Source: Phaeotremella fagi (Eukaryota > Basidiomycota > Tremellomycetes > Tremellales > Phaeotremellaceae). From it: DNA of 64,000 nt. Shown here one piece after another: positions 11,509 through 22,900 of the stretch. The translations under genes were made by a program, and so were the position numbers. Numbering within the stretch: position 1 is the stretch's first letter; each line of letters opens with the position of its first letter. The stretch lies in NCBI GenBank assembly GCA_001599715.1, contig BCHU01000004.1, forward strand, positions 62,001 to 126,000, given 5' to 3'. The notes below the pieces were generated by a model. The model saw only the letters and a list, made by a program, of their open reading frames with translations. It made no database searches and was not told the origin of the DNA.

Positions 11509-12270
11509 GGTGGGTTGGAAGTGACTGGTAAATGTCTGAAGAAATGGGTTTAGCTATAGATTCGAGGAATTTATACGTCTAGCTTGACTGCGCAGATCAG
11601 ATCTCACTCTCACGGCCCGTCATCCACAAACAAAAGAAAGAAACGAACAAAGCGTGAATGAAATGACAACGGGCCGCTGTACAAGATCCATCTGTAATTA
11701 AGATCAATGAGTGAGAAGCAAGATAAAGAACCTTGATGATAAGCATAACATGCAAGATAGCAGAGCGGCATGCATTTTCGGCTCCACTCAAGAATGCTAA
11801 ATCATGGAGTGGAAACTCCACAAACCCCATTAAATTTGATGTGGGTTCCCGGGCCGCAAGGGGTTTTTAGCTAAAAAAAGAACAAAGCAAGTGGATACCA
11901 TCCATATTTACGAGAGGTAACTGTTTGGTGGCTTGGGCGGGTTCAAGGCCGTGATCGCATCGAAATACTTCAGTGAACCATTTGAGGACGACTTTCAATG
12001 TTGTGCTCTGATGGCTCTGTATGTCTGTATTGTGAGGGACTGTCATCGATGGTGATGAAGGTACAAGTGACTCACACTCTACGATGACGCCTAGTGAGGT
12101 TGTGGGAAGCAAATCCATTTCGACTTGTCTTGGCTTGCTTGTGCATTCTTCTTAGATGCAACAGCGGACCGGCGGGCCGTCATTCAAGATGACCATAAAT
12201 AACAATCTTTTCTTCATAAATCGTGTCTTGACATTCTACATTAACCTCTTCTGAACCAACACATTCCAAG
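11509..12270. promoter_or_regulatory. Divergent promoter with four GGGCCG hexamers
   Basis: This 762-bp interval separates the permease and GH105 start codons. It contains GGGCCG or its complement at 11613-11618, 11671-11676, 11851-11856 and 12174-12179. Two sites share a longer context ending in CGTCAT. A fifth site lies upstream of the next gene at 13892-13897. The motif resembles CGG-containing sites of Zn2Cys6 regulators, but the binding protein is unknown. Confidence 0.4.
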
Positions 12271-13852
12271 ATGATTCTAGACACCGATCCCGACAGAGAA
12301 AAGAAACAGTTCTCCAATGAAGGTGTAGAAGAATTGATCCCACCTCCCCAATTCGATTTCAAAACGTATCAACTTGAACTTCAAGAGGTTGATAAACTTT
12401 TGGAGAGGATCACGGACGCGTTGATTAATATGGAAGACAAGACTGGGAGATTCGCTTATCGATGTGAGTACCAAATTGCATCAAATCTCAAAGATATTAA
12501 ATCCAGTTTAGTACCCGACGGTCGTGTGATCAGTAACGAAAAATGGAATTTCTGGGAATGGCCTCAAGCAGTTGGATTAAATGGGTTGTTTGATGTAGGT
12601 TAATAGACCCCTACCACTTTAACATTATAGTACTACACCCTCACCGCCGAAAGAGAACCAGCGGTAGCTGCGAAAACGCTGAAAACCCTTAAAGACTGGT
12701 ATCAAGGTAGACACGAAGCTGGACTCCCCACGAAAAACATCAATTCCATGGCCGTATTGTTCTCCGTCGCTTCGCTCGTCGATTTGGATCAACAGAAGGG
12801 TGGGAATTTGTTGTCTGGCGAGGAGAAGGAGAGGTTCTTGGGTTGGATGGATGAATGGGCTGAATGGATTATCAAGGAGCTTCCGAGTAGGTTTATTGGT
12901 TTACGAGAAGAAGTTTGCTGATAGCTGTAGGAACTGAATTTGGGGGTTTCCAACACTGTACGTGGATCTTACTCTGATATAGTTGAGTTCTAACTAACTC
13001 AATCCCTTAGTGACTTTCCGTCAAGTCAACAAAAATCAGATGTGGGACGACACGTTGATGATGACCGGTAGGTGTACATCCCGATAAACACTAAAACTAG
13101 TCATGCCTCTGGCAAAAATTGGAATGTACCTCAACAGACCACAATACATTGAAGAGGGTAGGTCTAAACGCACTTCCATACTGACCCCTAGCCAAATATC
13201 AACTCCTGATCCACATCCAATATCTGATGGACACAAAGACTGGATTATGGTATCACGGTTGGGAATTCGATGGGGAAGGAGGTGGTCATAATTTCGCCAA
13301 AGCTTTATGGGCCAGAGGAAATTGTTGGGTAAGTCTTACATCTGACTTGAACTAACTCTTAGATCACATTGGCAATCCCAATGTTTATCGAGGTTACCAA
13401 GTTATCACCTTCTGATCCGGTTTATCGAACTATCCATGCTGCTTATGTTAGACAGGTGGATACCTTGGTTAAACTCCAGGATCAGGAGACTGGGTTATGG
13501 CATACTCTCTTAGACGACCCTTCCACATATGTTGAAACGAGTGCAGCAGCCGGATTCGTAGGTGGTATGTTGATGGGGGTCAGATTGGTATGTGAACGCT
13601 ACAAAACCAGATCTAACTTCATAGGGTCTGCTCGATCGTGAGAAATACCTTCCTCCCGCTTTAGCAGGTTTGAAAGCCTGTATCGCCCAAGTCCAACCTG
13701 ACGGCAACGTCGCGCATGTGTCAAAGGGTACAGCTATGGGTAAAAATCTCGATTTCTATAAGAACATTCCAAGACTTAAACAATCTTATGGTCAGAGTTT
13801 GGTGATCGTTGCATTGGGTCAATGGATGAGGTTGGAACAAGGGAGTCAATAG
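12271..13852 (+). CDS. GH105 unsaturated rhamnogalacturonyl/glucuronyl hydrolase
   Basis: This intracellular glycoside hydrolase family 105 enzyme would release an unsaturated uronic acid from the end of oligosaccharides made by polysaccharide lyases. No signal peptide is present (MILDTDPDREKKQF). The (alpha/alpha)6-barrel landmarks are in order: WNFWEWPQAVGLNGLFD at the end of exon 1; the catalytic-region motif NQMWDDTLMM; then GLWYHGWEFDG; HNFAKALWARGN; GLWHTLLDDP; and ETSAAAGFVGGML. The end is LKQSYGQSLVIVALGQWMRL. Introns are short (the first is 12594-12630) and one lies between nearly every motif. It is divergent from the MFS permease, which fits uptake followed by intracellular hydrolysis. 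The exact substrate cannot be told from sequence. Confidence 0.85.
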
Positions 13853-13891
13853 ATTGTAGATGTTTATGCAATTAGATCCACTTTTGTAGTC

Positions 13892-13897
13892 CGGCCC
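13892..13897. promoter_or_regulatory. GGGCCG-type site upstream of the beta-lactamase-like gene
   Basis: CGGCCC, the complement of the hexamer repeated in the divergent promoter at 11.5-12.3 kb, lies about 50 bp before the start codon. Confidence 0.3.
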
Positions 13898-13945
13898 GGG
13901 ACCTAGGATATAAATAGTAATCTTAATTCAGAACCGATCTTCATC

Positions 13946-15347
13946 ATGTCTTTACCAAAACTTTCTGCAGAGGGGAGGTCGATTCTGGATGATCATCTTA
14001 ATGCTTTCTTGAGTACTCGAAAAGTCCCAGCGATATTTTTAGGTGTGACCAATGTCGATGGAGTTATTTATAGATCTCAAGATGGATTGATGGATTTTGA
14101 GAATCAAGGGCATGGGAGGGTTGATGATGATACTGGTGAGTCATCATTCGGACCGTACCTGATAGAGCAGTACTACATCTTTTCTCGATGACCAAGTTGG
14201 TCACGGCTGTGAGTTCTGCTGTCTTTGTTCCTTTAAATTAGTTTATATTTGACAGGTCGCCTGTCTACGGCTCATTGATAAAGGCATTCTACCTAAGAAT
14301 GCACTAGATGATCCCTCATTTATTGAGACATATCTGCCAGAGATTGGAATCGAGAAACTAAAGATTCTAGAAGGATTCGACGAAGACGACAGACCAATCC
14401 TATGTCCAGCAACTACCGCCATCACTCTTCGAATGTTACTAAATCACACCTCTGGTAGGTCATCCGTCTAAATCGCTACTAACAACTAGGCGCTGTCTAT
14501 CCCAGTCGTCTAAAAACCCCATCTCCAGGGTACAATCTTGGGAAATACGCTCGAAGTCTTGGGAAACAGTACCTTTTAAACTCCGGAGCAACTTATTCAG
14601 ATATCACTTTACCAATCATATTCGAACCTGGATCTTCATTCGTTTATTCCCTTGGTCTAGATCACGTTGGGGAGTTGTTATCACGTTTGACGAATAAACC
14701 GTTAGAAAATATCTTCCAGGAAGAATTATTCAAACCGTTGGGTTTGAAATCTCTGACTTTCTACCCTACTTCCGCGTCTGAGGGGAAGTTGATGAAATGT
14801 ACGATTTGGAATGATAAACCAGTAGTTATGAGAGGCGACGTATGGGGGAAAACAAACTACATCAACGACGTAACCTTCCATTCAGGTGGTGCAGGTTTAT
14901 ACGGGACCCTCAAAGATTATCTCAAATTCCTCCAGGCCATCCTAAAGAGTGATCCGAAATATCAATCAGAAACCCCCTTACTCTCACCTCAAAGTTATGG
15001 CTTGTTGTTTGAACCGAGTCTAAATCTTCCTAAACAGATCGAGGGACTCAACAATCTATTAGGAGAGGATAGAGGTGCAAATCACAGTTTAGGATTCGTG
15101 TTGGAGATGCGAGATTCGAGTTGGGGTCGGAAGAAAGGTAGTGGGAGTTGGTATGGGGCTGCTCAAACTCATTTCTGGATAGATCCGAGCTCAGGTATAG
15201 CTGTGGGTTAAGATTGCCTCTGATTATCTGTCTCTGACTGATGATATATAGGCGGTATGCGGAACTCAACTGTTGGAGTCACCTAAACCACTTTGGAAAG
15301 GGTTTTATAACGAGTTTGAGAGGATTGTGTATGGATGTTTGACGTAG
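13946..15347 (+). CDS. Beta-lactamase-fold serine hydrolase (class C-like esterase)
   Basis: This is a member of the class C beta-lactamase/EstB/LovD superfamily of esterases, transesterases and peptidases. The nucleophile motif S-x-x-K is present as FSMTK, encoded around 14183. The helix after it reads CLRLIDKGIL. TLRMLLNHTSG is the typical downstream signature, and FVYSLGLDHVGELLSRL with its Tyr corresponds to the Y-x-N region. GAGLYGTLKDYLKFLQAIL is the usual dimer-side helix. The last exon follows an intron that starts at about 15206 and encodes AVCGTQLLESPKPLW, ending at TAG 15345-15347. There is no signal peptide. It follows GH105 on the same strand and shares a GGGCCG-type site, so it could de-esterify the same sugar substrate; this is inference. 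Confidence 0.8.
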
Positions 15348-15374
15348 AGTGGCAGTGCCACCAATGTACATCTG

Positions 15375-15418
15375 TGACGTCAGCACGTGCACCGGCTATA
15401 AACGCTGTATATATAATC
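15375..15418 (+). promoter_or_regulatory. CRE/E-box and TATA promoter elements
   Basis: A perfect TGACGTCA (15375-15382) is followed directly by a CACGTG E-box (15384-15389), then TATAAA (15397-15402) and a TATATATA stretch. The start codon of the Gly/Gln-rich gene is about 100 bp downstream. CRE/ATF and bHLH-type sites together suggest stress or nutrient control. Confidence 0.5.
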
Positions 15419-15515
15419 CCGTCATTGTCACTGTAGATAAGGTGTTACTGTTCACACCATCAACACCATACAACAACAACTACTTATACATATTATATAC
15501 TATTATACATCTACA

Positions 15516-16729
15516 ATGGAGAACGTAAGTGGCTATGTGGCATCCAATATTCCCCCTCCCACTCACACCCACCATTCACAGTTCATCAATCAAGCTAAAT
15601 CTTTCATGGCCACTGAGAACGGTCAAAAATTAGAAGCCGCCATTGGTAAGTTTCATTCCATTGTCATTGGACATTTACTGACGACCCACGTAGAAAAACA
15701 GGTATGATACTCATTTCATCCCTGACTGACCCTCACAGACTGGTGTCGATTTGGGTAAATACATTCCAGGTGGCAACCAAGGTCAAGGTCAACAACAAAC
15801 CTCCAACCAAGGTCAAAGTCAAGGTCAAGGACAACAAGCGTCCACTGACGCTTACGGTAATCAAGGAGCACCAGGTCAATACGGTCAACAAGGTCAATAC
15901 GGTGCCGTAACCGGTCAAGGATTTGGTGGTGGATTGTCATCAGGTCAACAACACAACACTGGTGGACAGGGTAACAGTCAATCAGCTTATGAAGGTATGG
16001 AAGCCGATGATAGTAAGTAGGGAATTTGCTTTGAACTTGGTTATTTGAGTGATAGAGTTGCTCTGGAGATCGATAGAGGTAGATTTAGATCGTGGTTGTA
16101 GATAGACCGACGTATTGTTAGGATGCATATCCTTATGGATACATGTCGGTCTCAATCCAGTTCTATTCCCTCCAAAACGTCTTGCCGTGGATGAAACGAA
16201 TTGTACTGAGCTGACATCAATACTTCTAGGTACGGCATCAGGAGGCTACGGAAGGAATGCTCAAGGAGGAGCTTTCTCAAGACAAGTGAGTGGTAGGCTG
16301 CGTCCACTCACTAAATTTTAGAACCAAATGGGTACAGATTATCAACGTGGTGATTACGATAATGTCGAGGATGGGAATGATGGATACAAGACTGGAAGTA
16401 GTACGCCTGGTTATAGACAGGAGGGTGGTGAGTGGATAAACGAGGGGGTGGTGCACTGGGAAGATGGCTGACTGGAGGTAGATGTTGACGCTGAAGCAGC
16501 GGAAAACAGGATTCGTAATCAGTAAGTCAGCTTTCGGAGCGAGTATATCAAAGCTGATCAAACATTGTCAGAAACATCAATGTACGTTTCACCTCATCTC
16601 CATATTATCCCCTTATCAAATGCCTACGTCAATCTTATATGCGTAACTCTAACCCAACACCACTAGGTTTACGGCCAACAATCCGATGACAGAGGATCAA
16701 AGGGTAACGATTACAATGAAGCGATTTAA
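15516..16729 (+). CDS. Gly/Gln-rich hydrophilic protein, stress-protein-like
   Basis: This is a small hydrophilic protein of unknown function. After a three-codon first exon it encodes FINQAKSFMATENGQKLE, then AAIEKQTGVDLGKYIPGG, followed by a low-complexity region rich in GQGQQ and NQGQS units, a Tyr/Gly/Gln segment, and an acidic part (DYDNVEDGNDGYKTG). The stop is TAA at 16727-16729. The 8-nt exon 15694-15701 lies between introns 15646-15693 and 15702-15738; its inclusion keeps the frame, its skipping would shift it. The intron near 16014-16230 is about 217 nt, long for this region. Composition (no Cys, few hydrophobics) and the CRE/TATA promoter suggest an inducible hydrophilin-like protein, but no family is assigned. 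Confidence 0.7.
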
Positions 16730-17177
16730 ATGAGAGAAATTTCTTAATCAGGTTTAGGTTTTTGTTCAGAAATATAAAGCAGCATGGGGAAGTTTTAGGT
16801 GTCTGTTAATTTGCATATTCCGAGAATTGGGGAATTGAATGAATACATGTAATTTGGTTAGTGCAGCTTAGCAGAGCCGGATACTCTGCGTGTGAATGAT
16901 TACGAGTTGATAAGTAGAACTGTGCAGTGAGATGACCCGGACACTCTGATGACTAACGGAATCATGGATACATAAGAGGGTAGACTACTTGCTATATGGT
17001 ATAGACTGAGAGGAATAAAATGCAAAATGAGTTGAAGATTGATTCGAGATGAGTTGGGGGATGATTGATTGAAGTTGAAGTTGTTGTTATGGAGTGGTAT
17101 GAATGCGAATGATTCTATGCTGCGAGGTTGAGTCCGTTCGAGTGATATAAAGACAAAATCCAGGTTTGTACTGTGGC
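16730..17177. other. Convergent 3' intergenic region
   Basis: About 450 bp lie between the ends of the Gly/Gln-rich gene and the minus-strand MFS gene. The short minus-strand ORF here is the last exon and trailer of the MFS gene read onward. No separate feature is seen. Confidence 0.4.
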
Positions 17178-18775
17178 TTAAATAGATATCACAGGTTTGT
17201 CCTTTTTGATCATGAAAGCAGCGACACAACCCAAACCTCCAATCGCACACAGCACCAACCAAATCAAATTACCACCAAGAAGTTGTTTATCTACTGATAC
17301 GGCGAATAAAGATGTTGCGCCTCCTGGACCGATGAATCCGACTACTGAAGACATGACTTGGGAATAGCCTAGAGAGCGTTAGTTGAATATCAATCAGCGA
17401 AAGCCAGACTTACCATTAATGGCACCTAATAATTGTGGAGAAGGAGCGGCAGAATTCGTCATGAGCAAATTGCATACTATACCCAATTAGCAATCAACAA
17501 ATTACGAAGAAAAGTGAGAACCCACCGAAACCCAAATTAGCCAAAGCACTAACGATCATGAAAGCGTAGAGTGTGATCCAAACCAAAACAATCTGTTTGG
17601 CTCTAGCAAAGAGATTCGCAATTGGTAAAAGCGCGAAAGAAGGTATCCAAAGTGTACACAAGAATTTGAACAATGAAACAGTACCGAAACGTCTCTGTAA
17701 ACCTGGGAAGGCAATCACTTGAATGATCATGATTGAAACTGCTCTCTGACTGATGACCCAACCGATATGTCTGGCATCGAATCCTAAACCACCTTTATCG
17801 ACAGCTGTGAAACAGAAGAGTGGAACCAGAGCTACGAGACAGATTCCAAACAGCGAAATAACCGAGAAAGTGATGATGATCAAAGTGATATGTTTGGTGA
17901 AAAGTGATTTGAAAGTTGGTTCATCCTTTTTAACGATTTCACCGTTTTCAGTCAATTCCACATGTTTAGGTGGGAGGGTTTCTTCAAGTAAGAAGAACGC
18001 TGTCAAACCTGATATAAGCGGGAAGAGGGATGCGAGGGCCATTGGGAGGAGGTATGGGAATGTCTCGAACAATGGGATCGCGTTTGCTAAAGGTGATCCA
18101 CGGGTGTTGGCGAGATTACCACCGAGGACTGAAGCTACTATTATACCAAAGTTTAGACAGATTGGGAAGAACGAGAATGCTCTTGCTTCGTTGGTTGAAT
18201 CGGTGATCTCGGCACTAGAGAGGTTTGAGTGACTTCATCCTAGTAACAAAAACGTCAAAACTCACATCGCACTCTTCAACACTGCAATGTTACCATTCAT
18301 GAAACCGTTGATACAACGAGCTATACACATTGTAGTGAAACTTCTACTGAAACCGAAAGCGAGTGAAGAAACGGTAGACCCGAGACATCCCTAAAAAGTC
18401 AGTCTTGATTTGATCCACACAAACCAAGGGACCTACAATCAACAAAACAGGTTTCCTACCTATCCGATCACTCAGCGCTCCCCAATGGAAAATAGTAACA
18501 AGCTGCGCCAAGGAAAAGAGCGATTCGATCTGAACCCCACGTAAGCCAAACACCAACAGCAGATCGAAGGAACATACCAATCCAGCTTTATAACCAACTC
18601 TCTCTGGATCACTGACATCCCCAAAATCCAATAACATCTGATTGATAAATGGGAAAATGACATTGAAGCAGATTGGATCGGTGGCCCTTATGAAAAACAG
18701 TAGACAAAGCTGTAATTTCGGTAGAGGCGTGATAGCGTTCTTCGAGAGTAGTGGTTGAATTTCCGAGTCTGACAT
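17178..18775 (-). CDS. MFS permease, DHA1/TetA-like
   Basis: The first exon encodes MSDSEIQPLLSKNA followed by TM1 (LQLCLLFFIRATDPICFNVI). After an intron come IESLFSLAQLVTIF and the MFS motif A as GALSDRIGRKPVLL. Further exons encode CLGSTVSSLAFGFSRS, CINGFMNGNIAVLKSA and NEARAFSFFPICLNFGII. The large central exon starts SPLANAIPLFETFPYLLP, has the central loop with a Lys/Glu patch, and the last exons end DKPVISI (TAA at 17178-17180). This arrangement matches the fungal DHA1 drug:H+ antiporter-like group with the conserved EDTLP-type segment, here EETLPPKH. The substrate is unknown. At least six introns are present, and the dileucine-like QPLLS near the N-terminus could be a vacuolar sorting signal (inference). 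Confidence 0.75.
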
Positions 18776-19240
18776 TGTGATGATTGTTCGATATCTATAT
18801 ACACAAAAATCTAAGAATCTATGCTAACAAGACCAAGAAATCTATACCTGAGCCAGCTCCAGCTTTGTTGGTTTTTATAAACATCACCTTTCGCCAAAAC
18901 CGGTTTCCGGTCGCATTCGGACCGGGAATTTCTTGGACTGTCGGCACCGGAAATTAAATCCATTTTGGGGGGTTTGTGGTGCCCAACTTTTGGGAATGCG
19001 AGTGCTGGAATGCATTGGCAGTTGGACTTGGGAGAGGTATGACATTTCGCGAGGGTTTAAGAAAACTTGGAAAAATGTGATTGTGCCACTGATGTTACGC
19101 ATTTGTTGATGAAAGGAGGTTTGCTAATGAAAGGATAGCAAACATCCTTTGAGGGTGTCACACAGCGGCGTATATCGACTCGTTAGACACTGTGTATTTT
19201 GACAAACTACATATCACAAATTACAATCCAGAAACTGAAG
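18776..19240. other. Divergent intergenic region
   Basis: About 460 bp lie between the MFS start and the F-box-like start, on opposite strands. It probably holds both promoters. I could not define a motif. Confidence 0.35.
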
Positions 19241-20332
19241 ATGCTCAACTCAAGAACTCAACACTTCAAAAAACCCAAGAAAACCTCGAAGAAACCCAAA
19301 CCACGTCAAAAACTCCCCAACGAGATCATAAAAACAATAGCCGACCATATCTCGATAGAGAAAACACCCACTTCACGCGATACTTTAAAAGCCCTTATGC
19401 AAACCTCAAGACCGTTATACAAACTGATTTCCCCCTTGGCTTACAACGAACTTGTGCTCACTTCCAAGAACGCCCCCAAAGTATTCTACGGTGTAACCGA
19501 GTGGTTAGATTCCGACGATGAATTAGGTTTTCAAGCTTACGATCGAAAAACTGATTTAATGAAACATGTCAAAAAAATCACCATCATCGATACATTAGCA
19601 TGCGATGAGTTTGGACTGGACAGAATCGATACTTGTTTCCCCCAACTCGAATTCTTGTGTTTAGAAGGTTCCTTCCTGGATTTAGTTTATCCACTCGATA
19701 TCCAGCCTCGTTTGTATTGTACGGAGATGGAACGGTTATTTTTTTGTTTGAAACCAAAATCAGTTTGTATGGTATGTGATAAAGCAGGAAGGGACAGTTT
19801 CGACTCGATTTCGGCACATCACGGTCACGACGAGTCTTGTGTGATTGTTCCTAGAACCTATCATTGGGATACACTGGAGAATTTAACAATTCATGTAGGG
19901 GACGTAAACCCACTGGAACTGTTTACGGGTTTATTAATTGTGAAGCATAATGGTTACAGAGGTCATACCAAGGTCATCTTCCCCACCAATAACATCTCAA
20001 AAAGATTGAATGAATGGTCTAAAACTAAAAATCTACGAAAGGTTATTCGACTGTTGTCCACTGAAGACAATGTATACAAACAAATTGACCGCTGGCTCCT
20101 AGATCAATCAATATTCTACCTTAGTGATCCATGGGATTTAGATAAAACATCAAATCGGGTTCCAACCTTTGAATTCATAAACGCTATTCCAAAAGAACAA
20201 GTAGGAGGGTTTTACAGTTGGATTGAGAGCGGGAGGAACCTTCATCAATCACCTAGGTTTGAAATCAATAGAGAGAATCAGAAGTTTGTCCAAGCAGAAG
20301 GAGGATGTTGCAATTGTTGCGGAAAGTGTTGA
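19241..20332 (+). CDS. F-box-like protein with Cys-rich C-terminus
   Basis: This single-exon protein is about 363 residues from MLNSRTQHFKK, the likelier start than the Met 14 codons upstream. A Lys/Pro-rich N-terminus is followed by a degenerate F-box (LPNEIIKTIADHI, then LKALMQTSRPLYKLISPLAYNEL). The remainder has leucine-rich-like segments (FPQLEFLCLEGSFLDL, WDTLENLTIHVGDVNP) and a small Cys cluster in the middle (CMVCDKAG). It ends in a striking CCNCCGKC. F-box proteins usually recruit substrates to SCF ubiquitin ligases; the target is unknown. It differs from the two F-box genes at 34.3 and 36.2 kb in lacking an intron. Confidence 0.6.
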   Translation: MLNSRTQHFKKPKKTSKKPKPRQKLPNEIIKTIADHISIEKTPTSRDTLKALMQTSRPLYKLISPLAYNELVLTSKNAPKVFYGVTEWLDSDDELGFQAYDRKTDLMKHVKKITIIDTLACDEFGLDRIDTCFPQLEFLCLEGSFLDLVYPLDIQPRLYCTEMERLFFCLKPKSVCMVCDKAGRDSFDSISAHHGHDESCVIVPRTYHWDTLENLTIHVGDVNPLELFTGLLIVKHNGYRGHTKVIFPTNNISKRLNEWSKTKNLRKVIRLLSTEDNVYKQIDRWLLDQSIFYLSDPWDLDKTSNRVPTFEFINAIPKEQVGGFYSWIESGRNLHQSPRFEINRENQKFVQAEGGCCNCCGKC

Positions 20333-20840
20333 TGTGCCGGTGGATGGTGAGGAGGATATTTAGTATTCAGTATGGGCAAAGGGAAGAGGATTAGGTATCG
20401 GTGGTGATACTAGAATGCGGAATATGTACTTTTGATGGTATTTAAAATTTGAGGTGAACACTGTGCATTTGAGTTGCAGGCAGGGTTTGAATTCATTCCT
20501 TCAATTATTTTTCTCCAAATGTGAATGACTCACGTAAAACTCATCGACGCACTAAAGAGAAATTCCGCGCACGAAGGAGTAGCTTGCTATTGCTCCATTC
20601 TTGTTGTTCATCTAAAATGTTCTTGATCTTTATCTCAGTCCGTATCATCAAAGAGTGAGCTGTCTTCGAATTGATGGAGTGCATTAGAAGACAACAACCT
20701 TCTTCCAGGAAAATCCACCTTCAGACTCTAGTAATTTCTTTCAAGTTGGCCTTCTTGATCGATTGCTCCACTATCTGAATTGAGCAGAAACTTGTTATCC
20801 TGACATTCCCATTACATTCACAATTTCCTTCATCCTAAAC
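20333..20840. other. Intergenic region upstream of the SUMO-motif family
   Basis: About 500 bp without a supported gene. It contains the promoter of the first member of the tandem family. Confidence 0.35.
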
Positions 20841-21703
20841 ATGTCCCAATCTCAAGTCTTACATCGTTTCATTCAAGACGAGCCGCAGTTTAAAACCTGC
20901 GGAACAAGCAGGCTTAACCCCTACGCAGAATACAGGTAGGTACTTTCCTAAGAGCATGTCCTCAGAGCATAATCTCCTTTTCTATCCAATTCATTCATTA
21001 CATGATCTGATGATAAGAAATCAGCGAGCGTAGTCATATCACCAGTAAGATGTATGTGATTGGCGGAACGAGTATTGGCGTGACCACTTCTTTCGCCGAC
21101 AACAAGATTTCAGATACAGTTGAATGTAGACACATGAAGCTTGGAAGAAGTTCCCGAAAACATGAAAAAGAACGGTCCGGGAAGATTACAAAGTCTGAGG
21201 ATTGGTCGGAGAATATCCTCGACTCCTACTTCACTTGGGTTTCAGCGATGGAAGAGAGAAGACGAAGATCTATTGCCCCAAATCAAGAAGCGGTCCAAGG
21301 ATATCACGACGAGATCCTTGCTACTAGAGACTTGATCGTAAATAACATAAAACGGTTGAGTGAGAGACATAGAGATGAATCTATGCGTTACTTTAATGAT
21401 GAGAACTATACACAGGTTGGAGTCGGTCGATGGGTTTCTAGTAGACCATGGAGTTATCAAACACGTGAAGACGGGGCCGCTGGGATCAATAAGCTATTTG
21501 CTGGATACAACGAAAATAAGCAGGCTGCAGAAAGATACTACAGGGAGAAAGCAGAGGGGAGTCAAAGACCTAAAGATGAGGGAAACAGTCAAAATACAAA
21601 GAAAGAAGAAGGTGCGGAACCACATATTAAAAAGGAAGAAGACGTAGAACGCGAGGATAAAGTCCATATTAAACAGGAAAAGATGGAGGAAGATGAAGAT
21701 TAA
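20841..21703 (+). CDS. Tandem family protein 1 with SUMO-consensus tail
   Basis: A short first exon (MSQSQVLHRFIQDEPQ) ends at about 20933. The intron's 3' site is at about 21025, and the second exon carries the core. The core shared with the next two genes contains DWSENILDSYFTWV, a long helix with ARG/LYS-rich EERRRRSIAPNQEAV, LSERHRDESMRYFNDENYT and a GRWV segment. The tail is acidic and lysine-rich with two SUMO-consensus sites (IKKE and IKQE). No known domain was recognised. The intron sits at the same phase and place as in the two paralogues, confirming the structure. The core resembles no enzyme, and a nuclear regulatory role is only inference from the tail. Confidence 0.6.
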
Positions 21704-22039
21704 AGGGCAAAGATTCAAACCACTTGTAGATAGTCATAACAAGTTGATGCACCGAGCTGCAAGGGAGGAATAAGGTACTCCAGAGAGAGTTCAAGTGATT
21801 TGATTCAAGAGTAATGGATGGATTGAGGAGAATCAGCTCTCATTCCCTGCCACATTTGACGGCGAAGTTCCTTTGTTTGTGTGGCGCATTCCGATCTGGA
21901 TCCTTTCAGTTGCACTTGCCTTCCCAACAAGTTCAGACCGTAAACAGTCTGCAGACATTTCCCCTTACCTTCTTTCACTTCTAAATAAGTTGTTGGTCTA
22001 GTCAAGAAAGCTCTATTTACTGATACTGTTACAGATACA
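21704..22039. other. Spacer between family members 1 and 2
   Basis: About 340 bp of spacer in the tandem array. No gene is seen; the minus-strand ORF here is not supported. Confidence 0.35.
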
Positions 22040-22900
22040 ATGTCAGAATCTCAAGCTTCGGGATCTAATGCTGATGTTGGCGCTGATTGGCTTCATCATC
22101 CAAATATTCTCAGTAGATTGACTATGCTGTAAGTGATTGATACAATGTTACAAGACTCACTAATACCCATTACCAGCCATGGTCGGACAGCAGTTACCTC
22201 TTACATGATATACAACCACAATCTTTTCATCATGCTGAGCACAGATTATAATGGGGAAAGCTTCACGGATGGGTTTAGATGTCATCACCTCAATCTCAAA
22301 TTTGGTTTTTGGCGATCAGAGGATGTTGTTCGTGAAGAAGGTTTGATAACAGAAACAGATGATTGGTCCAACCAAATTAATCAACACTTCACAGCATGGG
22401 CTACAAAAAAGGAGAAGGCTTATAGAAAATCAAAAGCTAAAGATCTTGAGAAGGTAAGAACCTTTACTGAAGAGGTCACAAATGTTAGGAGTGTCATAGA
22501 AGCACATTCACATTTACTCAGTGAGGAACACAAAACAGAATGTCTCAAGTATTTCAGCAACAGACATTTCACCAAAGTTGGGGAGCATTACTGGATTCCA
22601 AATCGTTCCTGGGAGAGGGAAGGCTTTGTAGTCACAGGAGAAGGTCCAGCTGAAGAACAATTCCTCATTGATGAGGGGGATTCGGGGATCAAGGTAGAAA
22701 TGGACGAGGAGGATCATCATGAAGAGGAGTTTTATAATTCTGTTGAGTCGGATGAGGGAAATGTCAAAAAGGGGGAAGAGGAGGGAAAGAAAGGTAAATG
22801 GATTAAAAGGGAGGAGGAGGAGGAGATATTGTACGGGTCTATTGAGTCAGATACTAAACAAGAAGAGAAGGAGCATAAATGGATCAAAATGGAAGACTGA
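22040..22900 (+). CDS. Tandem family protein 2 with SUMO-consensus tail
   Basis: The first exon is MSESQASGSNADVGAD and ends at about 22129. After an intron to about 22178 the frame continues HGRTAVTSYMIYNHNL. The core contains ETDDWSNQINQHFTAW, YRKSKAKDLEKV, LLSEEHKTECLKYFS, then HFTKVGEHYWIPN and EGFVVTGEGPAEE, nearly the same as family protein 3. The acidic tail carries IKVE, IKRE and a terminal IKME site. It also has two copies of a Y-x-S-[VI]-E-S-D unit (YNSVESD and YGSIESD). No known domain was recognised. The tail's Glu/Lys/Asp bias is strong. Confidence 0.65.

Noticed and set aside
15716..15940. Two minus-strand ORFs rich in Leu/Asp/Val repeats
   Set aside because: Antisense reading of the Gly/Gln-rich repeat of the plus-strand gene.
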